From NCBI GenBank assembly GCA_949285935.1, contig CASEAH010000093.1, positions 1-64,000 on the forward strand: a stretch of 64,000 nt of DNA, in the 5' to 3' direction. This stretch comes from an uncultured Oscillospiraceae bacterium. Its GTDB lineage: Bacteria; Bacillota; Clostridia; Oscillospirales; Ruminococcaceae. Below are positions 1 to 8,665 of this stretch, piece after piece. The first letter of the stretch is position 1; every line of letters starts with the position of its first letter. The notes beneath the pieces were generated by a model. That model did no database searches, was not told where the DNA came from, and saw only the letters and a program-made list of their open reading frames with translations. A program made the position numbers and the translations under genes.

Positions 1-319
1 CGCCGCCCATAGTCCCGTTGGGCGGCGTAATTCTCAAAGAATAAATTTTTTAGATAAAAACCTCTTGCTTGCTGCTTGCAAACCATTGATATGACTGGAT
101 TTTTCCAAGTCCTATAATTACACTCCGACCAAACAATGATAATCCGAACTACATTATCCGAATGGGTAGTGTGTTCGGATTTATCATTTCTATTGAAAAT
201 ATTTTATAAAATGAGCAAGGACGAGAGCATTCTTGTCCTTGTTTTTGGTATAACTTATGCCATAATTCTACTATCGTTTGTAATCACTGTTTAGCATATG
301 GGGAAAGGGGCTTGACAAT
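1..319. other. A+T-rich leader region with hairpins, no gene seen
   Basis: No coding region is supported. Positions 1-28 form a GC-rich hairpin (GCCGCCCA paired with TGGGCGGC). Positions 135-149 and 173-188 form an imperfect inverted repeat (AATGATAATCCGAAC against GTTCGGATTTATCATT, one bulged base). A terminator-like hairpin (CAAGGAC/GTCCTTG then TTTTTG) lies at about 213-246. A 60-bp segment at 74-133 is repeated at 987-1046. Confidence 0.5.
74..133 (+). repeat. 60-bp direct repeat, copy 1
   Basis: This stretch starts with GCTTGCAAACCATTGAT and ends with CCGACCAAA. It matches 987-1046 at all but about four positions and in the same orientation. The two copies flank the orphan gene at 320-745 and the gene fragment at 803-943. 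It could be a duplicated element end or a shared regulatory leader. Confidence 0.8.
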
Positions 320-745
320 ATGAAAAAGCGATTTGAAGTTTTTTTAATCGTTTGTCTTTCCATTTCCACTTTAGTCTTTGCACTACTCTGGCAAAGCCAA
401 AAAAATAACAAGGATGATATTAGGGCATTGGCACAGGCAAGTGCCGCTGATGCTTGTGCCCAGTTTACGGAATATCAAACTGATGGTTGCGAAAATAGCT
501 ATTGGTACGGAGTTGCGGCCTTTCGCTCTTTTCAGCAAGCATATTATTCATTGACGGAAGGAACAAATAAAGCCGTCAACTACACTTTCTGCAATGAAGT
601 GTATGGGTGTTTGGTGTTGGGTCCAGAAAATAGTCAATCTTATATTTCAGAAATCATTGAAACTATGAGTATTCTTTCGTTGGATGTCGAGGATGAAAAT
701 GGGTATATTAGGATGTCAGAACTCCGAAATAGTCTAAAACATTGA
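320..745 (+). CDS. Hypothetical membrane-anchored protein, 141 aa
   Basis: I do not recognise a family. The protein begins with two lysines and an arginine followed by a single hydrophobic segment at about residues 7-24, so it is probably exported and anchored by an uncleaved signal. The rest is soluble and extracellular by inference. It holds four cysteines at about residues 46, 57, 92 and 97, which could form disulfides. An AAAGGGG ribosome site precedes the ATG. Base composition is more A+T-rich than the main chromosome, and a 60-bp direct repeat flanks the gene, which suggests an acquired or rearranged segment. Confidence 0.6.
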   Translation: MKKRFEVFLIVCLSISTLVFALLWQSQKNNKDDIRALAQASAADACAQFTEYQTDGCENSYWYGVAAFRSFQQAYYSLTEGTNKAVNYTFCNEVYGCLVLGPENSQSYISEIIETMSILSLDVEDENGYIRMSELRNSLKH

Positions 746-802
746 GTACGTCATAATAAAAGCAAGGTGGGAACATCAGTTAAGATGTTTTCACCTTATT
801 CG

Positions 803-943
803 TCAGCTCTGCTTCTCATTGCCTTGTTCCTGCTGTGCTCTCCACTCGGCAAACTCCTGTTGTCCTTCCTCGCTCTCAAAAAACGCCTGTATCTCCGGGA
901 GCAGGACACGGGCCAGGGCCTCCACCTCGTAATGCGGTGAACC
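803..943 (-). pseudogene. 3' fragment of a small mobile-element-associated protein
   Basis: Read on the minus strand, this segment encodes an acidic helical peptide with the core EVEALARVLLPEIQAFF, followed by ESEEG and EFAEWRAQQEQ and then a stop. From memory, this resembles the C-terminal part of short proteins common on integrative elements of gut Clostridia. No start codon with a ribosome site is visible upstream, so it looks like a truncated remnant. The family assignment is tentative; the open frame and the peptide are directly seen. Confidence 0.4.
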
Positions 944-986
944 TTTCAAATTTTGCGCTGGTTAGGCTAAGAACCTTTTACTGACG

Positions 987-1046
987 GCTTGCAAACCATT
1001 GATACGACTGGATTTTTCCAAGTCCTATCATTACATTCCAACCAAA
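987..1046 (+). repeat. 60-bp direct repeat, copy 2
   Basis: This is the second copy of the element at 74-133, in the same orientation, with a few base changes. It ends about 90 bases before the gene at 1138. Confidence 0.8.
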
Positions 1047-1137
1047 GGTGAGCCTTTATTGGGTTACCCCTTTTTAATTGAGGAAACTATGTGTTTGGTT
1101 TATTCCATAGATGTTTTTGCTGAGGAAGTGATTTTCA

Positions 1138-1614
1138 GTGGAGTACAAAGATTGGATTCTCTTATTGATCCCTATTCTGGCTAATGGTATCGTCATCTAC
1201 TTCATTCAACTTTATTTCCAGGAAAAGCTTAAAAAAAGGGAACATAAAAATGAGGTGAAAGAACGAATCAATCAGGAGTTTTTCACACTACTATTAGCCG
1301 TAAAGCGTAATTTTAGAGTTTTCAATAATTGCATTACAGATGAACTCGGCAATACTAAGCGCTTTAAAGAAACTTTGTCCTGTTTAAACCAAAGTATCCG
1401 GGAACTATTAGACTTCTATGTTGACTATAAGGTGTTTTTATGCACATATGCTTCCAACCTTGACCAATTAGATGCGGTTTTTAATGATTATGTCAAAATG
1501 GGACGGAGTATCTCCTCTTTTTCTGATGAGGACAAAAAGCAATTTGAAGGATATCTCAACCGGATTTTGAAACTGATATCCGATGCCATCACCTGCTATT
1601 CAAACGAGATTTGA
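1138..1614 (+). CDS. Hypothetical protein with one N-terminal membrane segment, 158 aa
   Basis: No family is recognised. A GTG start is used, with a GAGGAAG ribosome site just upstream. Residues about 6-24 are hydrophobic and form one membrane helix. A charged Lys/Glu-rich stretch follows (about residues 28-48) and suggests a helical stalk. The remaining 110 residues are predicted to be mostly helical and soluble. The positive charges right after the helix suggest that the bulk faces the cytoplasm. A terminator at 1693 ends the unit. The A+T content and orphan status match the gene at 320-745, so both may belong to the same acquired segment. Confidence 0.6.
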   Translation: MEYKDWILLLIPILANGIVIYFIQLYFQEKLKKREHKNEVKERINQEFFTLLLAVKRNFRVFNNCITDELGNTKRFKETLSCLNQSIRELLDFYVDYKVFLCTYASNLDQLDAVFNDYVKMGRSISSFSDEDKKQFEGYLNRILKLISDAITCYSNEI

Positions 1615-1692
1615 CCTGCAACACAATTGGGGGCAATCGTACAATTGCTGACATGACTGAGTTTTGACAGCCTTTTTAATGACACTCAAACC

Positions 1693-1733
1693 AAAACACC
1701 CTTCTGGAAAGCCATTCCAGGAGGGTGTTTTTA
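1693..1733 (+). terminator. Intrinsic terminator after the 1138 gene
   Basis: AACACCCTTCTGGAA pairs with TTCCAGGAGGGTGTT around a short loop, allowing one G-U pair, and is followed by TTTT. The A-run on the left side allows it to work in both directions. Confidence 0.85.
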
Positions 1734-1965
1734 TTTCAAGTACACACTTTATTGCTCATATGCAGGAATATCTTTCGGCCGTTCACAAAATATTTGTATG
1801 CTCCCAACATGCTCCACAACGCTTTTGCATTTTATGCAGAACCAGTTGTGTACGATACCTGCAAAAGCCTGCCCAATAATATGAAACATAAGGTGCAGGA
1901 ACTGGATTTTCCGGCCTGCCAAGGCATATGATGGAAATGAACACACATGCAGCGGGGGGATATAC

Positions 1966-3279
1966 TTGGTCCGAATTAAAAAGTGGGTGATATTGTCAGC
2001 AACATGGATGATAATCATCTCGGGATGCTCTGTACGGAATCCTTTGCCTTATGGAGAGAGTAAACACCCTGATTCGCCGGTAGCGGATAGTTCGGACACC
2101 ATAGAGGGAGGAGAAGCCCGCAACCCCGATTACAGCCCGCTCCTTCCGCCGGAAGCGTGGGAGATCGCCATGGGCTTTTTGAATGCTGCCTTTGATGCCG
2201 AAGCACAGCTGGAAGAAGGAGATTTTTCCCGCTGGTTCGCCCTGGAAACAGAGGAGGGTTGGGAGGCCAATGCCTTATACCGATTGTACCGGTCTTGTTT
2301 GATCAAGACCAGACGGATGCGCAGCCAGGATCTGTCGCTGGCCGGGTGGCGTTATGGCCTCACCTGCATAAGCGTTGAGGAAAAGGATGAAGGAGAAATC
2401 CGGGCGTTGTTTCAGGAGGATAGCGTCCGGACTTTTGCTCTGGCCCCTGAGATTGCAGCAGGCAGCCGTGAGCTTCATTGGATGACGCTGATTTCCACCA
2501 CGGACGGATGGAAATTAAAAGAGTATCTGGGAGAGCAGGACCTGAGCAACGCCATGGCGGAGGACTATGCCCGCCGCAAAAAAGTGATGGAGAAAACCGG
2601 TCCTGTAAATCGTGAACAGCTGACGTCGCTTCTCCAAACCATGGAAGCAGAATACCTGGCGCAGGCACTGGAGGATGTAAAAATCTTTGAGGAGGGTCTG
2701 GTACAAAGGAACACCCAGACAGAGTGCTGGGAGGGGCCGGATCCGGATTGCCCTTATATCAGAGAGAAAGCGTTGGACTATGCCAGAGCCTGGGCATGGG
2801 GCGGCGCAGCGGTTTTGCGCAGCCCGGACTGGCCGGATTATGAAGCGTATGGAGGAGACTGCCAGAACTTCGTTTCCCAATGCCTGCTGGCGGGAGGAAT
2901 CCCCATGGACTGGCAGGGAGGATTTCAGTGGAAATGGTTTGGCCACACGCCAAACCTCTGGCAGGAGGCCCGGGGACGATCTCCGGCGTGGTCGGGTGTC
3001 CGGGAATTTTATGCCTATTGTGCCGGCAACAGCGGCAGCGGGCTTGCGGCGCGTACCGATATTCCGTTGGGAGGGCTTTTGCCCGGGGATGTGGTCCAGT
3101 TTTCGGCCCTGGAAAACTGGCGCCATTCGGCGCTGGTAACCGGAGAGATCTTGGATGCTGACGGCGTCCGAAAGGATTTGTTGGTAGCCTCCCATTGTCC
3201 GGACCGGGAGAACTGGCCCCTTTCTGCCTATGGATACAGCCGTGTAAGGGGAATCCATATCCGGGGCTGGAACCAATAA
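1966..3279 (+). CDS. Lipoprotein with Amidase_6-type domain
   Basis: The protein has a lipoprotein signal with the lipobox ending in ISGC (Cys21), so it is anchored to the outer face of the membrane. Residues about 60-260 are of unknown fold. The C-terminal third matches the putative amidase family Amidase_6 (Pfam PF12671), a papain/CHAP-like fold. The GGDCQNFVSQ motif supplies the likely nucleophile Cys299, and RHSALVTG supplies the likely His387. Known relatives are secreted proteins thought to act on peptides or cell wall. The start is a TTG preceded by a purine-rich GCGGGGGGA site; no better start is visible. It lies 120 bases upstream of another lipoprotein on the same strand. Confidence 0.8.
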   Translation: MVRIKKWVILSATWMIIISGCSVRNPLPYGESKHPDSPVADSSDTIEGGEARNPDYSPLLPPEAWEIAMGFLNAAFDAEAQLEEGDFSRWFALETEEGWEANALYRLYRSCLIKTRRMRSQDLSLAGWRYGLTCISVEEKDEGEIRALFQEDSVRTFALAPEIAAGSRELHWMTLISTTDGWKLKEYLGEQDLSNAMAEDYARRKKVMEKTGPVNREQLTSLLQTMEAEYLAQALEDVKIFEEGLVQRNTQTECWEGPDPDCPYIREKALDYARAWAWGGAAVLRSPDWPDYEAYGGDCQNFVSQCLLAGGIPMDWQGGFQWKWFGHTPNLWQEARGRSPAWSGVREFYAYCAGNSGSGLAARTDIPLGGLLPGDVVQFSALENWRHSALVTGEILDADGVRKDLLVASHCPDRENWPLSAYGYSRVRGIHIRGWNQ

Positions 3280-3402
3280 AAAGAGGCAGCTTCAGGATTC
3301 AGGGTGGTTTCAGTCCATCATCACGGGACTGTCACACAAGGATGGCATACTGTATGGCAAGGACATTGTTCCTTGCCATTGCTGTAAAAGGAGAACAGGA
3401 AG

Positions 3403-4698
3403 ATGAAAAAAATACGTCTTTTAAGTTTTGTTCTGGCCATATCCCTGATAACCTCCGCCTGTGCCACGACTGCTCAGAAAGAATCGCCGGGAACCGGAGA
3501 ATCGGTGGGTTCTTCCAGTGGGGCCTCGGCAGAAGCTGCTGGTGCAGAGGTGGTGCAAACAGCCGATCCGGAGCCTGATGCCCGCATTGTTTTTGACAGC
3601 GCCGCATCTGTGGAGGGGCAGGGAGCAGAAGTCAGCGGCGGAACGGTTACTATTACTCAGGCAGGAATCTATTCGGTCAGCGGTGCCACCACAGACGGAA
3701 GCATCGTGGTGGATGCTCCCGGTGAAGAGGTAACCCTCTTGCTGGACGGCGTGGAAATTCTCAGTTCCCATGGCCCGGCCATCCTTTTTGCCGATGCGGC
3801 CTCGGCCGCAGTTTGGCTTAAATCCGGAACACAGAATGCCCTGGAAGACAGCAGCGGGGAAGAATATGACGGAGCACTTTACAGCTGTGTTTCTCTTACC
3901 ATTGACGGCAGCGGAAATCTGACCGTGACCGGGAATCGGGAAGAAGGGATCGCCAGTGAAGAGCATCTGACCATCAACGGAGGGGAGATCCGTGTCACTG
4001 CGCCGGATGATGGACTCAATGCCAATCAGGACGGAGTCAGCCTTATTACCATCAATGGAGGAACGTTGACGGTTGTGGCAGGAGGCGATGGCATCGATTC
4101 CAACGGCAGTATGGTGATGAATGGAGGAACCGTCATTTCCATGGCTTCCCTGGCAGATATGAGCGGCGGTGTGGATGTGGACGGAACACTCACCATCAAC
4201 GGCGGCACTCTGGCTGCCACAGGGATGAACAATTCCCTGCCGGACGCAGGATCTCAGCAGGCCAGTCTTTCTCTTACTTATAAAAGCACGCAGACGGCAG
4301 GCACCCTGGTTCGGGTCATCCAGCAAGACCAGGAGTTGCTGGTACTGGAGCCAGAGCAGGATTACCGCACCCTTCTTGTAAGCAGCCCACTGTTATCAGA
4401 CGGTATCTGCGAAGTATGGGCGGGAGAGATCCAGCAGACCCACCGGGAAGCGGCCGATCCAGGTGTGTTTGAAACAGAGGGGATTTTGAGCAGATTTGAA
4501 AGTGTCACTTATCTGGAAGATACGGATTTTACATCTGAGGATGGTGGCCCGGGAGCAGGTGCCCGCCCGCCGCGGCCTGATGGGGAAGTTGGTGGAACAG
4601 CGGAGGATGCTCCCCGGCGCCAGCCTCCCAAGGGAGAGAATCCGCCCGCAGAGGAGGAAAATCCGGAAACGGAAAATCAAAGCCCAACCGAAACATAA
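3403..4698 (+). CDS. Lipoprotein with Cthe_2159-type carbohydrate-binding beta-helix
   Basis: The signal ends in a lipobox (ITSAC, Cys20), followed by a Ser/Gly/Ala-rich linker. Residues about 60-350 show repeated short beta strands of the form LTINGG, ITINGGTLTV and MVMNGGTV, typical of the right-handed beta-helix family PF14262 (Cthe_2159, formerly DUF4353), whose founding member binds polygalacturonate and cellulose. The tail from about residue 375 is rich in Pro, Glu and Gly and is probably disordered. At 431 aa it is shorter than many relatives. A good AAGGAG site precedes the ATG. Its job is presumably to bind polysaccharide at the cell surface; the ligand cannot be read from sequence. 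Confidence 0.8.
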   Translation: MKKIRLLSFVLAISLITSACATTAQKESPGTGESVGSSSGASAEAAGAEVVQTADPEPDARIVFDSAASVEGQGAEVSGGTVTITQAGIYSVSGATTDGSIVVDAPGEEVTLLLDGVEILSSHGPAILFADAASAAVWLKSGTQNALEDSSGEEYDGALYSCVSLTIDGSGNLTVTGNREEGIASEEHLTINGGEIRVTAPDDGLNANQDGVSLITINGGTLTVVAGGDGIDSNGSMVMNGGTVISMASLADMSGGVDVDGTLTINGGTLAATGMNNSLPDAGSQQASLSLTYKSTQTAGTLVRVIQQDQELLVLEPEQDYRTLLVSSPLLSDGICEVWAGEIQQTHREAADPGVFETEGILSRFESVTYLEDTDFTSEDGGPGAGARPPRPDGEVGGTAEDAPRRQPPKGENPPAEEENPETENQSPTET

Positions 4699-4727
4699 AC
4701 GGCCCTTTAATGGGCATCATATAAAGC

Positions 4728-4769
4728 GACCGCTCCGAAGCTGCTGCCTTCGGAGCGGTCCTTTTTATT
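4728..4769 (+). terminator. Intrinsic terminator after the carbohydrate-binding lipoprotein
   Basis: GACCGCTCCGAAG pairs with CTTCGGAGCGGTC and is followed by CTTTTTATT. Confidence 0.9.
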
Positions 4770-5018
4770 AACCCCTAAGGCGCGGGGAACTTTTGAGGGC
4801 AAGTGACACACAGATAAGAGAAAAATGAAAGAATTTCCGTTTGCTTCAGCAAAGAAAAAAAGGAAAGCATGGGGGAATAAGGTTTATAAAAGAGTCAGCG
4901 GTCACCCCAAACCATGATAAAAATCTAAGCATAGCTTCCTTCAAAAGAAGCGTGGAGGAACGGCTGTTTTGTCAGGAGTTTATAAAAGGTTTAGCTGGGG
5001 TAGGGGTAGAAGAAAAAA

Positions 5019-5053
5019 CAAAAACAACGCCAGGTATAGGTGGCGTTGTTTTT
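5019..5053. terminator. Bidirectional terminator-like hairpin
   Basis: AAAACAACGCC pairs with GGCGTTGTTTT around a 9-base loop. A runs to the left and T runs to the right make it usable from either side. Confidence 0.8.
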
Positions 5054-5165
5054 GCTGTGCTATTAAGCTTCGGTGAAAAACCTTGCGGCCCTGTCAGAAA
5101 GTATAAGAAGCTTCGCCTTTGAACATGGGCGTTACACAAAAGCCCAATCATAAATAGCTTCGCAG

Positions 5166-5249
5166 GAAAATATTGCCCGCTTATGGGGCGGCAGGCAGCG
5201 CAGCAGGAAACGGATCCAGAGCCTCCTGAAAAGTTTGCCAATAAAATAC
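5166..5249 (+). repeat. Dispersed noncoding repeat family 2, copy 1
   Basis: It shares with 12666-12744 the ordered blocks GAAAATATTGCCCG, GGCAGG, GGAAA, GAT, AGAGCCT and AAAATAC with conserved spacing (ten bases between GGCAGG and GGAAA in both). Both copies lie between genes. Confidence 0.6.
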
Positions 5250-5349
5250 TCCTCCTGGGGCTTCCAAGCCTCCCGCTTTGGCATGGGTTGTGCCTTTGGA
5301 TGTGGTTCCGCAAAGTTGCCCGGAATGCCTCACCTTTAACGCGGGGACG

Positions 5350-5538
5350 TTATTCCAGTGTAATAACGGATACAGGACAGCCATCACGGGCATGGGCAGC
5401 ATCTGCCTCGGATGCAGGCGGCACCGGTGTCTGGTGGACCTGCGCCAGGCCGTCATCCGCCATACGGAAGACATCGGGACATACATTGGCGCACAGGCCG
5501 CAGGAAATACAGCCGTCACGCTGAATTTTGGCGATCAT
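5350..5538 (-). CDS. Ferredoxin, single [4Fe-4S] cluster
   Basis: This 62-residue protein is an electron carrier of the Thermotoga/Clostridia one-cluster ferredoxin type. Cys10, Cys13 and Cys16 (CISCGLC) plus the Cys of GCPVSVI near the C terminus are the expected cluster ligands. Cys20 sits where the Thermotoga protein has one half of a disulfide, but the partner cysteine is missing. AGGAGGAG lies just ahead of the ATG. It stands alone, with no obvious redox partner gene next to it. Confidence 0.92.
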   Translation of the reverse strand: MIAKIQRDGCISCGLCANVCPDVFRMADDGLAQVHQTPVPPASEADAAHARDGCPVSVITLE

Positions 5539-5833
5539 GAAACTCCTCCTTTATCCTTTATGCCTTCAGTATTTCCGGGAAAGGGTGTTTCATACATTCC
5601 GGGGGATGCCCCCATAGTCGCGTAAAAGGCACCTGTCACATAGCAAACGCCTGTCCCAACGGAGTCCCCGGAGAAAGTGAAATCCCCTGCAATGCCCCGC
5701 AGCAGGAAGCAGCTTGGGAGGAAGAGAGGACTGCCTGCTTACAGGAGGGGCGGGACAGCAAGAAGGTGAGGAAACCAGCATTTGTGGAGAGTATCGGAAC
5801 TGGAGCCCTTGGAATGGCCTCCCAAATTGTGGG
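5539..5833. other. Intergenic region, nothing recognised
   Basis: The 295 bases between the ferredoxin start and the end of the TetM-like gene hold no supported gene. The ferredoxin promoter should lie here, but no clear -35/-10 pair stands out. Confidence 0.4.
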
Positions 5834-8443
5834 TTATGGCCGCTCCAGGAAATCCCGGATGGCCTGTTCCACCTGGGCCACCTCTTCCCGGAAAGCGGAA
5901 GCGGAAATGCGCAGGGCGCCGTGCCCCAGAATAATCAGCTGCTCCAAGGCATCGGAAGTGGCCACCCTTACCAGCCGGTCACGTCCCAGCTGATGGGTCA
6001 CTTTTTCGATATACATGTCAGCAGTTTCGGCTTCCTTGGTGTAAACCACGCTGATGTTGTGAACTTTTTCCACCTCTCCCTGACTTCCCTTGACCCGATA
6101 GGCGTCAAAAACCAGGATCAGCTGGCACCGCCGGAATCCCTGATAGTTGCAGAGAATGTCGATGAGCTTCTGCCGGGCGGCATCGATGCTTTCCCGGGCC
6201 AGAGCATTCAGGTCCTCCCAGGCAAAGATGATATTGTATCCGTCTACCAGCAGATATTCCGGGCTGGGCGCTTGCGGGGAAGGGGCGGCGGCCGGCTTTT
6301 GTACCGGCGGCTCGGAAGCTGGGCGGAAAGCGGTCCGCGGATCCCGGCGGATGGGACCGTAGGTGCGTTCAAAAATAGCCAGCAGCTCCCGATCCTCCGC
6401 CACCATAGCGCAGTAGTCCGCCGCGCGGCGGGAGCCGGCGGCGGCAGCTTCCCGGGAGGGTTCGTCCGTTTTGGCAGCCTCCGGAGACACAAAACTATTT
6501 TCCAGACGGGCGCTCAGATGCATATGACGGGGAACCTGATCCCATGGCACGACGAACCCGGCGCCATGGGAACAAAAAACCGAATCGGCGGGATTTTCCA
6601 GATCACTATCCGGGTCATATCCCACTGCCGCCAAAACCTCCTCGGGATTATGGCAGGGTTCATATCCCCGCAGGGTGCAGGAGAGACGTCCCCGGCCGCG
6701 CGTGTAACTGACGACCTCCATGGGATAATCCCGCAGACAGGCCACCGGAGCATAGCCCACAAGCAGCACGGTCTCCCCCAGGGTCTGGGGAGGATCAAAA
6801 ACAGCTGACAGCCGCTGGAGATCGGACATAGCCCGTCCCACTGCATCTGCCGGGACCTCCAGACGGAAATCATACCAGGGCTCCAGCAGAAGGCACTGGG
6901 TACTGCGCAGTCCCTGCCGCACAGCCCGGTAGGTGGCCTGGCGGAAATCGCCGCCCTCGGTGTGCTTGAGGTGAGCCCGTCCCGAGACCAGCGTGATTTT
7001 CATATCAGTGATGGGGGAGCCGGTAAGTACCCCCAAATGGGTCTTTTCCTCCAGGTGGGTCAGCACCAGACGCTGCCAGTTCCGATCCAGGATTTCTTCC
7101 CGGCAGTCAGTGGCAAAAACCAGACCGCTTCCCCGTTCTCCCGGCTCCAGCAGCAGATGGACCTCTGCATAGTGGCGTAAAGGCTCGAAGTGTCCTACTC
7201 CCTCCACTGCCCGGGTGATGGTTTCCTTATAGATGATGTTTCCTGGCCCGAAATCCACAGCCATTCCGAACCGCTCCGGAATCAGACGCCGGAGCACCTC
7301 CAGCTGCACTTCCCCCATCAGCTGCAGATGGATTTCCTGGAGTCTTTCGTCCCATACCACATGGAGCTGGGGATCCTCCTCTTCCAGGCGACGAAGCTGA
7401 GTGAGCGCGGTATGCGGGTCTGCACCCTGAGGAAGCTCCACCCGATAGGTAAGCACCGGCTGCAGGAGGGGCATGGGGGAATCCTGCTCCCAGCCAAGCC
7501 CTGCTCCGGGGCGGGTGCGGCTTAAGCCGGTGACAGCGCAGATTGTACCGGGAGGGGCTTGGTCTATGCTGCGGAATTTGTCCCCCGAATACAGGCGGAT
7601 CTGATTGACCTTTTCTTCCCAGGAGGTACCTCCGGCATCCTGTCCGGTGACCATATCCCGGGGCCGCAGGCATCCGCCGGTAATTTTCAAGTAGGTCAGC
7701 CGGTTCCCCTGGCTGTCCCAGGAAATTTTGAAGACCCGGGCGCCGAAGCTTTCCGGTGCAGCGGGGACCCGGGTATACCGGACGAGACCGTCCAGCAGCC
7801 GGTCGATGCCCTCCAGCCGCAGGGCGGAACCGTAGTAGCAGGGGAAGAGCCGCCGGGCCGCCACCGCCTCCCGGATCTCATCTTCATCCAGACTGCCTTT
7901 TTCCAGAAAACGCTCCATCAGCCCTTCGTCACACAGAGCCGCTTCCTCCTGCAATTCCTGGGGGGACCGGGGAGATCCCATATCCACACAGCCCGAACTC
8001 AGCCGGCTGCGCAGTTCTCCCGCGATCCGGGAAAGCTCCGCACCGGCCAGATCCATCTTGTTGATAAAGAGAAAGGTGGGGACCCCATACTGTTCCAGCA
8101 GCCGCCACAGGGTCTCGGTATGGCTCTGAACGCCGTCAGAACCGCTGATGACCAGGATAGCGTAATCCATTACCTGGAGTGTGCGCTCCATTTCGGCGGC
8201 AAAGTCCACATGCCCCGGCGTGTCCAGCAGGGTCACTTCTGTTTCCGGCAAAGGCAGAACTGCCTGCTTGGAAAAAATCGTGATCCCCCGTTCCCGCTCC
8301 AGTGCGTGGGTATCCAGAAAAGCGTCTCCGTGATCCACCCGGCCCAGCTTGCGCAGCTGACCGGCCTGATAGAGCATTCCTTCCGTAAGGGTGGTTTTTC
8401 CTGAATCTACATGGGCCAGAATGCCCACAGCCAAACGTTTCAT
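5834..8443 (-). CDS. TetM-like ribosome-associated GTPase fused to NYN (YacP/Rae1-type) nuclease domain
   Basis: Residues 1-650 follow the layout of ribosomal protection proteins (TetM/TetO, related to EF-G). The GTP-binding motifs are intact: HVDSGKTT (11-18), RGITI (52-56), DTPGH (74-78) and NKMD (128-131). Domains II to V follow. A Pro/Ala-rich linker (about 700-727) leads to residues 728-869, a complete NYN domain of the YacP/Rae1 family with the acidic residues of LLVDGYN, VFDAYR, ETADMYIEK and ATSDALEQ. In Bacillus subtilis, Rae1 cuts mRNA in the ribosomal A site, the area that TetM-type factors also reach. The whole protein is one uninterrupted frame of 869 aa, against about 640 aa for TetM. 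The start at 8443 was chosen because MKRLAVGILAHVDSGK matches family N termini. Tetracycline resistance cannot be assumed. Confidence 0.9.
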   Translation of the reverse strand: MKRLAVGILAHVDSGKTTLTEGMLYQAGQLRKLGRVDHGDAFLDTHALERERGITIFSKQAVLPLPETEVTLLDTPGHVDFAAEMERTLQVMDYAILVISGSDGVQSHTETLWRLLEQYGVPTFLFINKMDLAGAELSRIAGELRSRLSSGCVDMGSPRSPQELQEEAALCDEGLMERFLEKGSLDEDEIREAVAARRLFPCYYGSALRLEGIDRLLDGLVRYTRVPAAPESFGARVFKISWDSQGNRLTYLKITGGCLRPRDMVTGQDAGGTSWEEKVNQIRLYSGDKFRSIDQAPPGTICAVTGLSRTRPGAGLGWEQDSPMPLLQPVLTYRVELPQGADPHTALTQLRRLEEEDPQLHVVWDERLQEIHLQLMGEVQLEVLRRLIPERFGMAVDFGPGNIIYKETITRAVEGVGHFEPLRHYAEVHLLLEPGERGSGLVFATDCREEILDRNWQRLVLTHLEEKTHLGVLTGSPITDMKITLVSGRAHLKHTEGGDFRQATYRAVRQGLRSTQCLLLEPWYDFRLEVPADAVGRAMSDLQRLSAVFDPPQTLGETVLLVGYAPVACLRDYPMEVVSYTRGRGRLSCTLRGYEPCHNPEEVLAAVGYDPDSDLENPADSVFCSHGAGFVVPWDQVPRHMHLSARLENSFVSPEAAKTDEPSREAAAAGSRRAADYCAMVAEDRELLAIFERTYGPIRRDPRTAFRPASEPPVQKPAAAPSPQAPSPEYLLVDGYNIIFAWEDLNALARESIDAARQKLIDILCNYQGFRRCQLILVFDAYRVKGSQGEVEKVHNISVVYTKEAETADMYIEKVTHQLGRDRLVRVATSDALEQLIILGHGALRISASAFREEVAQVEQAIRDFLERP

Positions 8444-8534
8444 GCCATCGTTCCAATTCTTCGATAATTTTGGGATGCTGCGCTCCGGAAGCGCCGGCTT
8501 TCCGATGCGAGCCTCATCCTGACAGAATGGTTCT

Positions 8535-8563
8535 ATTATATCCCATGGGGTTTTCCCATACAA
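8535..8563 (-). promoter_or_regulatory. Promoter of the TetM-like/NYN gene
   Basis: On the minus strand, TTGTAT is followed after 17 bases by a perfect TATAAT. It gives a leader of about 85 bases before the ATG. Confidence 0.7.
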
Positions 8564-8575
8564 GAGAGAGGTACC

Positions 8576-8604
8576 TTTACAAATCCTTGCCGGACTGCTA
8601 TGAT
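8576..8604 (+). promoter_or_regulatory. Promoter of ogt
   Basis: TTTACA and TATGAT are separated by 17 bases and sit about 60 bases before the ogt start. The promoter diverges from the one at 8535-8563. Confidence 0.55.
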
Positions 8605-8665
8605 GGAGCCGATCATTGCAGGAACATGGGAGGATGAAAATCCTTCGGCAAAAGGAGGCATTGGA

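Larger units (their letters stand above)
4770..5349. other. Intergenic region with a terminator and a dispersed repeat, no gene seen
   Basis: Open frames here lack ribosome sites and recognisable products. The region holds the hairpin at 5019-5053 and a copy of a dispersed noncoding repeat at 5166-5249. The remainder up to the ferredoxin stop shows nothing recognisable. Confidence 0.5.

Noticed and set aside
4841..5122. 93-codon open frame after the carbohydrate-binding lipoprotein
   Set aside because: It crosses a terminator hairpin and shows no family features.
5834..8443. Calling the TetM-like gene a tetracycline resistance gene
   Set aside because: The fused nuclease, the divergence from TetM and the housekeeping surroundings do not support a resistance claim from sequence alone.
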